The translations under genes and the position numbers were made by a program. Under the pieces are notes generated by a model. It was given only the letters and a program-made list of their open reading frames with translations, was not told where the DNA came from and made no database searches. DNA of 34,410 bases, taken from Chloroflexota bacterium (GTDB lineage Bacteria; Chloroflexota; Dehalococcoidia; UBA2979). This document shows, one piece after another, positions 1 through 6,228 of the stretch. Positions within the stretch are counted from its first letter, which is position 1; every line of letters begins with the position of its first letter. The stretch is taken from positions 1 through 34,410 of the forward strand of contig VXTU01000039.1 in NCBI GenBank assembly GCA_009837285.1, read 5' to 3'.

Positions 1-232
1 TGTGGGGGGGTTGGGGTGTCTTCTTCCCCCCTTTCGGCGGGGGGGGGTGTTTGGGTGTGTGTGAGGGGGGTTCGCGGGGTGTGACCAGCCATCGAGGCTG
101 GCAAGACCCTCACTCCAACCCTCCCGCAGTAGTACGGGAGGGGGGCCCGGACTGTTCGCCACTCCGCCGGCCGCCCGACGCGCCGGTATACAATCCCGGC
201 AGCCCGGTTCGCCGCGTCCGAGGAGGTCCACC
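1..232. other. G-rich low-complexity contig end and leader of the first gene
   Basis: The first ~110 bases are dominated by runs of G and GT and do not encode a recognisable protein. They look like a contig edge or low-quality sequence, not a biological element. A hairpin with an 8-bp stem (CCCTCCCG at 119-126 pairing with CGGGAGGG at 135-142, 8-nt loop) follows and could be the terminator of a gene beyond the left edge. After it come a -10-like element and the Shine-Dalgarno sequence of the gene starting at 233. Confidence 0.5.
187..194 (+). promoter_or_regulatory. Probable -10 element of the molybdenum hydroxylase gene
   Basis: TATACAAT stands out in very GC-rich sequence about 40 bases ahead of the GTG start at 233. 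TACAAT (189-194) matches the TAnnnT form of a sigma-70 -10 box. No convincing -35 hexamer lies 16-18 bases upstream. AGGAGGT at 221-227 is the ribosome binding site and fixes the GTG at 233 as the start. Confidence 0.45.
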
Positions 233-1120
233 GTGGTAGCTACCGAGAAGCCCGAGTACCGCGTCGTCGGAACAAGGCCACTCCGGCCGGACGGCGCCGA
301 CAAGGTGACCGGCCGCGCGCAGTACGGCGTCGACGTGTCGCTGCCCGGCATGCTCTACGGCCGCGTGCTGCGCAGCCCGCATGCCCACGCCACCATCAAG
401 AGCATCGACACCTCGAAGGCCGAGGCGCTGGACGGCGTGCGCGCCGTCTGCACCTTCGCCGACCTCCCGATTCAGGACGAGGAGACCGTCGTCGACATCG
501 GTGAGGGCGCGGCCGAGGGGCGCTGGATGGCGCGCCTCGTCTTCGCCGACGACAAGGCGCTGTTCAAGGGTCACGCCGTGGCCGCGGTCTGCGCCACTGA
601 CCTCCACATCGCCGAGGACGCGCTCGAGTTGATCGAGGTCGAGTACGAGCCGCTGCCCGTGCTCCTGGACGCGCGCGAGGCGATGGATGAGAACGCGCCC
701 CTGCTGCACCCCGACCTGCTCACGGAGGAGGTCGCCGGCTTCGGTGTCGGCGACGTCTCCACGAGCAAGCCGACGAATATCGGCAAGCACTGCGAGTTCG
801 CGTTCGGCGACGTCGACGCGGGGTTCGAGGACGCCGAGATCATCCTCGAGCGCGAGTTCGAGACCTCGGCGTACCACCAGGGCTACCTGGAGCCGCAGAA
901 CGGCGCGGCAATGTGGAACCCGGACGGCGAGCTGACCGTGTGGGTGAGCAGCCAGGGCCCGTTCGTCGTGCGTGCGCAGCTGGCGCAGCTCCTCAACTTG
1001 CCGCTCAGCAAGGTGAAGGTCGTGCCGATGGAGATCGGCGGCGGCTTCGGCGGGAAGATCCCGGTCTACATGGAGCCGATGGCGGCCATCATGTCGAAGA
1101 AGCCTGGCCGCCCCGTGTAG
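233..1120 (+). CDS. Xanthine dehydrogenase family molybdopterin-binding subunit, N-terminal part (ends at in-frame TAG)
   Basis: This is the N-terminal ~295 residues of a CO/aldehyde/xanthine dehydrogenase-type large subunit, the Mo-cofactor subunit of a molybdenum hydroxylase. Family hallmarks are the opening RPDGADKVTGRAQYG, LRSPHAHA, and GGGFGGK near the end, the Mo-cofactor contact loop. The GTG start is supported by AGGAGGT seven bases upstream. The frame ends with TAG at 1118-1120 after GRPV, where relatives usually continue with Lys (GRPVK). The next codon is ATG and the same frame continues for 468 more residues with the rest of the family sequence. The stop therefore looks like an AAG-to-TAG change inside one ~764-residue gene. 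The FAD (CoxM) and 2Fe-2S (CoxS) partner genes are not next to it. Either the gene is a recent pseudogene or sequence error, or the two parts are made separately. Confidence 0.85.
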   Translation: MVATEKPEYRVVGTRPLRPDGADKVTGRAQYGVDVSLPGMLYGRVLRSPHAHATIKSIDTSKAEALDGVRAVCTFADLPIQDEETVVDIGEGAAEGRWMARLVFADDKALFKGHAVAAVCATDLHIAEDALELIEVEYEPLPVLLDAREAMDENAPLLHPDLLTEEVAGFGVGDVSTSKPTNIGKHCEFAFGDVDAGFEDAEIILEREFETSAYHQGYLEPQNGAAMWNPDGELTVWVSSQGPFVVRAQLAQLLNLPLSKVKVVPMEIGGGFGGKIPVYMEPMAAIMSKKPGRPV

Positions 1121-2527
1121 ATGAGCATGACGCGCCAGGAGGTGCTCGAGTCCACCGGCCCGACGCCCGGCTCGTGGGTGCGGGTGAAGCTCGGCGCGAA
1201 GCGCGACGGCACGCTCGTCGCGGCCGACGTGGCCCTGGCCTTCGAGTCGGGCGGGTTCCCCGGCTCGGCGTTCGTCGCGGGGGCGCGCTGCGCGCTCGGG
1301 CCGTACGACATCCCGAACATGCACGTCGAGGGCTGGGACGTGGTGGTCAACAAGCCCAAGGTCGCGGCCTACCGCGCGCCGGGCGCGCCGCAGACCGAGT
1401 TCGGCGTCGAGTCCGTCATCGACGAACTCGCCGAGATGCTCGAACGCGACCCGATGGACCTGCGCCATCAGAACCGAGCCGTGCAGGGCACGCGTCTAGC
1501 GGACGGCACGGCGCTGGGCGTGATCGGCAACACCGAGGTCATGGACGCGATCTCGCAGAGCGACCACTACCGCTCCGAGCTGCAGGGCGAGAACCGCGGA
1601 CGCGGTGTCGCCATGGGCTACTGGGGCAACGGCGGCATGGAGACGAGCGCGCTCGCGAACGTCAACGCCGACGGCACCGTCAGCCTCGTCGTCGGCACCG
1701 TCGACATCGGCGGCCTGCGCGCGACGCACGCGATGCAGCTCGCCGAGACGCTCGGCCTGCCGTACGAGGACGTGCACCCGAAGGTGGTCGACACCGACAG
1801 CGTCGGGATGACCTCGGTCACTGGCGGGAGCCGCAGCACGTTCGCCGGCGGGTGGGCGATGCACGAGGTCGGCCTGGACCTCCGCCGCCAGCTGGAGGCG
1901 CGCGCCGCACAGATCTGGGAGGTCGACGCCTTCGAGGTGACCTACGGCGACGACGCCGTGATCCACGGCCCCGCGGATGGCGACGAAGCGCGCAGCATGA
2001 CCTTCGGCGAGCTCGCCGGCCAGCTGGCGATGACCGGCGGCATGATCCAGGGCAGCGCCTCGGTGCGGCCGGAGACCGTCGGCGTGACCTTCGCAGGCCA
2101 CATCGTGGACGTCGAGGTGGACCCCGAGACCGGCAAGGTCGACATCCTCCGCTACACCGCCGTGCAGGACGTCGGCACCGCCATCCACCCCTCGTACGTC
2201 GAGGGGCAGATCCAGGGCGGTGCGCTGCAGGGCGTCGGGATGGCGCTGACCGAGGAGTACTTCTACGACGACGACGGGGTGATGCGGAACTCGAGCCTGC
2301 TCGACTACCGCATGCCAACGGCGCTCGACACGCCGATGATCGACGCGATCCTCGTCGAGGTGCCGAACCCCGGCCATCCGTACGGGGTACGGGGCGTCGG
2401 CGAGGTGCCGATCGTGCCGCCGCTGGCGGCCGTCGCCAACGCGATCCACGATGCGGTGGGCGTGCGCATGGCGAAGCTGCCGGCCACGCCGCGCGCGATC
2501 CTCGAGGAGTTGGAGCCGGACGCCTAG
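1121..2527 (+). CDS. Xanthine dehydrogenase family molybdopterin-binding subunit, C-terminal part (downstream of the in-frame TAG)
   Basis: This 468-residue open frame is in phase with the preceding fragment and completes the molybdenum hydroxylase large subunit. Recognisable parts are AYRAPGAPQTEFGVES (~84-100), the Mo-pterin segment TSVTGGSRSTFAGGW, and the C-terminal GVRGVGEVPIVPPLAAVANA, whose Glu matches the catalytic Glu of xanthine dehydrogenases. The ATG follows the TAG directly (TAGATG), so termination-reinitiation is conceivable, but no Shine-Dalgarno is visible just upstream. The sequence shows no decay beyond the single stop, which argues for a recent mutation or a base-calling error. 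A MoaD/ThiS-like gene follows after 35 bases. The substrate cannot be inferred; an aldehyde or N-heterocycle is typical. Confidence 0.85.
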   Translation: MSMTRQEVLESTGPTPGSWVRVKLGAKRDGTLVAADVALAFESGGFPGSAFVAGARCALGPYDIPNMHVEGWDVVVNKPKVAAYRAPGAPQTEFGVESVIDELAEMLERDPMDLRHQNRAVQGTRLADGTALGVIGNTEVMDAISQSDHYRSELQGENRGRGVAMGYWGNGGMETSALANVNADGTVSLVVGTVDIGGLRATHAMQLAETLGLPYEDVHPKVVDTDSVGMTSVTGGSRSTFAGGWAMHEVGLDLRRQLEARAAQIWEVDAFEVTYGDDAVIHGPADGDEARSMTFGELAGQLAMTGGMIQGSASVRPETVGVTFAGHIVDVEVDPETGKVDILRYTAVQDVGTAIHPSYVEGQIQGGALQGVGMALTEEYFYDDDGVMRNSSLLDYRMPTALDTPMIDAILVEVPNPGHPYGVRGVGEVPIVPPLAAVANAIHDAVGVRMAKLPATPRAILEELEPDA

Positions 2528-2562
2528 CGTCCGGCGCGAACCTGGGCCGGGAGGCCGAAGAG

Positions 2563-2826
2563 ATGGCGAAAGTCTTCGTACCCGCGCTGATGCGCAAACT
2601 GTCCAACGAGGAGCCCGTGGTCGACATCCCCGGGAAGACGCTGCGCGAGGTGGTCAACAACCTCGACGATGCGTACCCGGGCATGAAGGACCTGATCATC
2701 GAGAACGGCCGCGTCAGGCCGGGCCTCGCGCTCGCGGTCGACGGCGTGATGTCGGCGACGGGGCTGATGGCGAAGGTGCCGGAGGACGGCGAGGTACACA
2801 TCCTGCCGGCCATCGGCGGCGGGTAG
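2563..2826 (+). CDS. MoaD/ThiS family ubiquitin-like sulfur carrier protein
   Basis: This 87-residue protein has a beta-grasp fold pattern and ends in AIGGG. A C-terminal Gly-Gly is the tail that MoaD/ThiS proteins use to carry sulfur as a thiocarboxylate after adenylation by a MoeB/ThiF-type enzyme. The pattern KTLREVVNNLDDAYPGMKD in the first half and the hydrophobic strand VHILPAI before the tail are typical. The ATG at 2563 lies behind GGGAGG and a purine-rich leader. Its place 35 bases after a molybdenum hydroxylase large subunit suggests a role in molybdopterin synthesis or in maturing that enzyme, though a general sulfur-transfer role is equally possible. A hairpin downstream ends the unit. 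Confidence 0.8.
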   Translation: MAKVFVPALMRKLSNEEPVVDIPGKTLREVVNNLDDAYPGMKDLIIENGRVRPGLALAVDGVMSATGLMAKVPEDGEVHILPAIGGG

Positions 2827-2897
2827 ACGCCGCCAGTCCGCCAACGTCGGGGGACGCCGAGCGGGGCTCGCACGCGCGGTATCGCTGACCGCTCTCG

Positions 2898-2936
2898 AAC
2901 GCCGCCGGGTCGCCGTCTCGACTCGGCGGCGGCGTT
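2898..2936 (+). terminator. Hairpin after the MoaD-like gene
   Basis: AACGCCGCCG (2898-2907) pairs perfectly with CGGCGGCGTT (2927-2936), giving a 10-bp GC-rich stem with a ~19-nt loop. The following sequence is only mildly T-rich (GTCTGT). The position 71 bases after the stop fits a terminator. Confidence 0.5.
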
Positions 2937-3080
2937 GTCTGTGGCCCGTCGCGGCCGCTCATGGCGCGAACCAGTCTGCTAGACTGCGCCGCGACGAGAG
3001 CCGCTCCGCGGGCAGGTGCTCCGCGTTGCGGGGGTATCGCGGGCGGCTACCCGCACGAGGCAAGACGCAGGAGGTGCAGA

Positions 3081-3938
3081 TTGACGCAAGACAGGTATGG
3101 CGGAAACATCCAGGCCCCGATCGAGCGGACCCCGCTGCCGGACTGGCCGTATGAGGAGCTCCTCTACGAGACCATCGATAACGGGCGCATCGCCCTGATC
3201 ACGATGAACCGCCCCGAGCGCATGAACTCCAGCGACCCGGAGATGGGTCAGCGCTGGTACGACGCGTGGACCACGTTCGCCAATGACGACGAGCAGTGGG
3301 TCGCGATCGTGACCGGCGCAGGGGACCGCGCCTTCTCGGCCGGCCAGGACCTCAAGATCCGCGCCGAGCTGGAGCAGGAAGGCGGCGACGCCCCGTACCA
3401 GCGGCGTGCCCCGAACGTCACGCCCCTCGGTGAGAAGTTGGGCTGCTGGAAGCCCACAATCGCCGCGATCAACGGCTTCGCGATCGCCGGTGGCTGGGCC
3501 ACGGCCCAGAACTGCACGTTCCGCATCGCCGAAGAGCACGCGGAGATGAACATCGCCGAGGCGCGCTGGAACCAGGGCGCGGGCTTCGTGGCCTGGCTGC
3601 CGCGGCTCATGCACACGGCGCACGCCCTCGAGGTCTGCATCATGGGCGACCGGCGCGTGAGCGCGCAGCGCGCCTACGAGATGGGCTTCGTCAACAAGGT
3701 GGTGCCCAAGGGCGGGTCGGTCGAAGAGGCCGTCGACTGGGCGCGCACCATCACGCGGATGGCTCCGCGCGCGGTGCAGAACTTCCACCAGCTCATCTAC
3801 CAGTGCTGGAACCAGAGCATCCCGGAGTCCCAGGCGACTGCCTCGGCACTCGAGTTCAACCTCCGCGGCATGGAGGACTCGCTCGAGGGCCCGCTGGCCT
3901 TCGCCGAGAAGCGGCCGGCGGTCTTCAAGAACCGCTAA
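3081..3938 (+). CDS. Enoyl-CoA hydratase/isomerase (crotonase) family protein
   Basis: This 285-residue protein is a crotonase-fold enzyme acting on acyl-CoA thioesters, probably a hydratase or isomerase in fatty or aromatic acid breakdown. The two oxyanion-hole segments are clear: AFSAGQDLKI and AAINGFAIAGG. The active-site helix region reads IAEARWNQGAGFVAWLPRL, and the C-terminal FAEKRPAVFKNR is a normal crotonase end. The TTG start at 3081 is chosen because AGGAGGTG sits five bases upstream; an upstream ATG at 2961 would add a low-complexity Arg/Ala-rich extension and has no such site. The N-terminal ~35 residues before the core are longer than usual. It resembles the second crotonase at 12.6-13.4 kb, including the Trp-rich active-site region, so the two are probably paralogues. 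The exact substrate is unknown. Confidence 0.88.
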   Translation: MTQDRYGGNIQAPIERTPLPDWPYEELLYETIDNGRIALITMNRPERMNSSDPEMGQRWYDAWTTFANDDEQWVAIVTGAGDRAFSAGQDLKIRAELEQEGGDAPYQRRAPNVTPLGEKLGCWKPTIAAINGFAIAGGWATAQNCTFRIAEEHAEMNIAEARWNQGAGFVAWLPRLMHTAHALEVCIMGDRRVSAQRAYEMGFVNKVVPKGGSVEEAVDWARTITRMAPRAVQNFHQLIYQCWNQSIPESQATASALEFNLRGMEDSLEGPLAFAEKRPAVFKNR

Positions 3939-3973
3939 ACCGCAGCCGGGCGCTCACCAGCAGCGCACACCAC

Positions 3974-4000
3974 AAGGGCGGCCCCGGCGGGGCCGCCCTT
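3974..4000. terminator. Bidirectional terminator hairpin between convergent genes
   Basis: AAGGGCGGCCCCG (3974-3986) is followed by its perfect reverse complement at 3988-4000 and then TTT. It lies between the crotonase stop on the plus strand and the stop of the minus-strand gene at 4048, and could serve both directions. Confidence 0.75.
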
Positions 4001-4047
4001 TGGCATGTCCGGCGTCGCGCCCTCCGCGAGAGGGCGCTACATAACGC

Positions 4048-4593
4048 CTAGTCGCCGAGGGTCGTCTCGTAGCCGAGCGCGTGTATCTCCTCGACGTACT
4101 CGGCACGCCATCCGGGGGCGGGGATGCGGCGGCGGAGACTGCGGAACTCCGCGTGGTAGCGCAGGTACTCCTCCTCCAGGCGCCGGCGCCACTCGGCCTC
4201 CTCGCGGGCCGCGTCCGGCGCGACTTCCTCGAAGGCGAGCTCGTACTGGTCCTCGGTGAGGTCGTACTCGTCGCGCCAGTATTCCGCGAGGTAGTCGAGC
4301 GAGTCCTCGAGGTCGCGACGGCAGTCCAGCATGTAGGTCTCGAGGAGCTGGCCGGCGTCGGCGAGGGTGCCTCGCAGCCGCTCGGTGCGAGCGCAGTCGG
4401 CGCAGAGCGTGGTGAGCTTGCGCGCCTCGCAGGCGTCGCCGCGCGGGCAGTTCTGGTGGCGCGGGGCGTAGGGCGAGAGTGCAGGCTTGCGCGAGTAGCC
4501 GACGACGATCTCCTCGACGTCGGCCTCACAGCGCGGACAGGTGAGGCGACGCGCGAAGATCTGGTTGATCGCGTTCTCCCAGTCGATCTGCAC
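4048..4593 (-). CDS. Zinc-ribbon protein of unknown function with acidic coiled-coil C-terminus
   Basis: I do not recognise a named family. The 181-residue protein starts with a short helix, then has a Cys-rich part with CPRC (~19-22), NCPRGDAC (~48-55) and CADC (~64-67), enough cysteines for one or two zinc sites. The rest is helical and strongly acidic, rich in Glu, Tyr and Arg, with a likely coiled coil around EEAEWRRRLEEEYLRYHAEF. There is no signal peptide or membrane segment, so it should be cytoplasmic. The start is GTG at 4593, with GGAG about nine bases upstream. A good promoter lies at 4649-4676. It is transcribed away from the pterin gene region but on the same strand, with its own promoter. 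A nucleic-acid-binding or scaffold role would be a guess. Confidence 0.7.
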   Translation of the reverse strand: MQIDWENAINQIFARRLTCPRCEADVEEIVVGYSRKPALSPYAPRHQNCPRGDACEARKLTTLCADCARTERLRGTLADAGQLLETYMLDCRRDLEDSLDYLAEYWRDEYDLTEDQYELAFEEVAPDAAREEAEWRRRLEEEYLRYHAEFRSLRRRIPAPGWRAEYVEEIHALGYETTLGD

Positions 4594-4648
4594 GTCGCTC
4601 GCTCCGATCAGTCGGTGACACGGTGTCTCGAGGAGGACCCGTCAATCG

Positions 4649-4676
4649 ATGGTACGCCGGGTGGGAGAACTGTCAA
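4649..4676 (-). promoter_or_regulatory. Sigma-70-type promoter for the zinc-ribbon gene
   Basis: Read on the minus strand, a perfect TTGACA (4676-4671) is followed after 16 bases by TACCAT (4654-4649). Transcription would start near 4642, giving a ~50-base leader to the GTG at 4593. This is the clearest -35/-10 pair in the window. Confidence 0.65.
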
Positions 4677-4705
4677 CGGACCGCGTAGGTAGTGGTGGTG
4701 GGGGG

Positions 4706-5239
4706 TTACTCGCCGTGCGTCGAGGGCCAGTCGGGCGGCAGATCGCGGGCGTAGCTGCCGCTCTGGCCCGGCATCTCCTCGATCTCCACATCGATGCGCG
4801 TGAGGTTGCCATGGTCGCCTGTCGCCAGCGAGGCGAGCACGCGGCCGGCGACCCACTCGGCAAGCAGCTCGGCCGTGCTGTTCTCGATCGGCAGGGCGAC
4901 CACGTCGCTGGCCGGAAAGCGGTACTCGCGCCCGCGGAAGCCGACGGTCCAGGCGGCGACATCCTCGACGATGTCGAGCAGCGTCGAGTCCCGCTGGAGC
5001 AGGAAGCGATGGTCGAGCTCCTGGCACGCCTCACGGACGGCGCGCTTGAGGATGCTGAAGTCGATCACCCAGCGGTCGTCTGTGAGTGTCCCGTCGACGC
5101 GGCAGCGAGCGATGTAGTTGTGCCCGTGCAGCGGCTCGAGGTCGTCGCCGAGCGTGGCCATGTGCGAGGCGGCGAAGCGCAGGCGCACGCCCTCGACGGT
5201 GACGGCGCGAGCGACGTTCCCGGGCGAGTCGTCAGCCAT
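4706..5239 (-). CDS. 6-pyruvoyl-tetrahydropterin synthase family protein, PTPS-III-like (probable folate pathway)
   Basis: This 177-residue protein belongs to the PTPS/QueD family, zinc enzymes that act on dihydroneopterin triphosphate. Zinc ligands are visible as His26 in FAASHM and His38/His40 in LHGHNY. VIDFSILK (~58-65) and ELDHRFL (Asp76-His77, a catalytic pair) are also conserved. QueD and true PTPS have a catalytic Cys a few residues before HGH. Here that place reads GDDLEPLHGH, with Glu35 and no Cys. A Glu at this point is the mark of the PTPS-III group, which forms 6-hydroxymethyl-dihydropterin and replaces dihydroneopterin aldolase (FolB) in folate synthesis. So a folate role is more likely than queuosine. 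No folate or queuosine genes are adjacent. The ATG at 5239 follows ACGGAGGAGTGC on the minus strand. Confidence 0.8.
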   Translation of the reverse strand: MADDSPGNVARAVTVEGVRLRFAASHMATLGDDLEPLHGHNYIARCRVDGTLTDDRWVIDFSILKRAVREACQELDHRFLLQRDSTLLDIVEDVAAWTVGFRGREYRFPASDVVALPIENSTAELLAEWVAGRVLASLATGDHGNLTRIDVEIEEMPGQSGSYARDLPPDWPSTHGE

Positions 5240-5279
5240 GCACTCCTCCGTAGGCTAGCGCTGCCGGGTCTACATAACA

Positions 5280-5305
5280 GAATGGCAGCCGTTCGGCTGC
5301 CATTC
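5280..5305 (-). terminator. Terminator hairpin downstream of korB
   Basis: GAATGGCAGCC (5280-5290) and GGCTGCCATTC (5295-5305) form a perfect 11-bp stem with a GTTC loop. It sits 50 bases after the korB stop and 41 bases before the PTPS start on the same strand, so it probably separates the two transcripts. The trailing sequence (CTGTTATGTA) has only a short T-rich stretch. Confidence 0.65.
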
Positions 5306-5355
5306 CAGTAGAGCCAGCGGTCGGGCAGGGCCGCGAGCGGCGCCTGCCGTCCCGG

Positions 5356-6228
5356 CTAGATAGCCAGCGTGTCCAGCATCTCGTCGACGGTGCGCTGGTG
5401 GGCCTTCGTCCGCTCGCGCGCCTCGGTGAGGCGGTCGTGCATCGGGATGCTGTCCTGTGCGCGGTACAGCAGCCCGATGGGGATGCCGCCCTGCTGCGCG
5501 ATGTCGAGTGCGCTCGCGAGGTTCGACGGGTCGTGGCTCTCCGGTACGTCCCACGCGCCGGGGTCGATGCCCTTGGCGGGGTTGCCCTTGAGCGCCTCGT
5601 AGGTGTCGTTGTAGGTGGTGCAGGGCGACTGCACGTGCACCATCGCAAAGCCGGGGTACTCCATCGCTTCGCCGATCTGGCGGGCGAGCACTCGCGGCTG
5701 GGTTGAGATGGCCGACACCACGTACTTCACGCCATACGAGAGGTACAGGAGCAGCGGGTTCACCGGGTCGTCGAGCTTCCCGTAGGGCGTCGTCGGCGTG
5801 ACCATGCCGAACTCGGTCGTGGGCGAGGCCTGGCCCTTGGTCAGGCCGTACACGCCGTTGTCCATGATGATGCAGGTCACATCGAGGTTGCGCTTCGCGG
5901 CGGGGGCGATGTGCTCGCCGCCGATGCTCAGGAAGTCGCCGTCGCCGGCCACGACCACGACGTTGAGGTCGGGGCGGCCGGACTTGATGCCGAGGGCGAT
6001 CGGAAGCGTGCGGCCGTGGATGCCGTGGATGCCGAAGGGCTGCGGGCCCTCCTGCAGGTGCACGAGGTTTCCGGAGCAGCCGATGCCGGCCACCATCACG
6101 GTGTCCTCGATCGGCCGGCTGTTGGTATTCACCCAGTCGGCGAGCGCGAGCTCGATGGAGCGGACGACGGCGAAGTCACCGCATCCGGGGCACCACTTGA
6201 AGTCGTAGTCGGGGTTTCGCTTGGTCAT
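5356..6228 (-). CDS. korB: 2-oxoacid:ferredoxin oxidoreductase, beta subunit
   Basis: This 290-residue protein is the thiamine-diphosphate-binding beta subunit of a 2-oxoacid:ferredoxin oxidoreductase, which converts a 2-oxoacid (2-oxoglutarate or pyruvate) and CoA to acyl-CoA and CO2 while reducing ferredoxin. CPGCG at residues 13-17 is the start of the family's cluster-binding region. GIGCSGN, HGIHGR, and the ThDP/Mg motif GDGDFLSIGG followed by DNGVYGLTKGQASPT are all present. The ATG overlaps the end of the alpha gene by four bases (ATGA), so the two are translationally coupled. The alpha-gamma fusion next door and the length are typical of two-subunit KorAB enzymes of the TCA cycle. Substrate assignment to 2-oxoglutarate is by family resemblance only. 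Confidence 0.9.
   Translation of the reverse strand: MTKRNPDYDFKWCPGCGDFAVVRSIELALADWVNTNSRPIEDTVMVAGIGCSGNLVHLQEGPQPFGIHGIHGRTLPIALGIKSGRPDLNVVVVAGDGDFLSIGGEHIAPAAKRNLDVTCIIMDNGVYGLTKGQASPTTEFGMVTPTTPYGKLDDPVNPLLLYLSYGVKYVVSAISTQPRVLARQIGEAMEYPGFAMVHVQSPCTTYNDTYEALKGNPAKGIDPGAWDVPESHDPSNLASALDIAQQGGIPIGLLYRAQDSIPMHDRLTEARERTKAHQRTVDEMLDTLAI

Noticed and set aside
1-110. G-quadruplex or telomere-like function for the G/T-rich left end
   Set aside because: The runs are irregular and sit at the very start of the window; a contig-edge artefact is more likely.
1118-1120. TAG recoding (for example pyrrolysine) in the molybdenum hydroxylase
   Set aside because: TAG ends several neighbouring genes normally, no pyl genes are in view, and the affected residue is a Lys in relatives; a point change or error is simpler.
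110-1468. A 452-residue minus-strand frame opposite the molybdenum hydroxylase
   Set aside because: Composition (His/Arg/Asp-rich) is that of a reverse-strand shadow in high-GC DNA, and the plus strand encodes a recognised protein.
913-2826. A 637-residue plus-strand frame overlapping the molybdenum hydroxylase
   Set aside because: It is Arg/Gly/Ala-rich with no family pattern and is the out-of-phase shadow of the real frame; only its last 87 residues (from ATG 2563), encoding the MoaD-like protein, are real.
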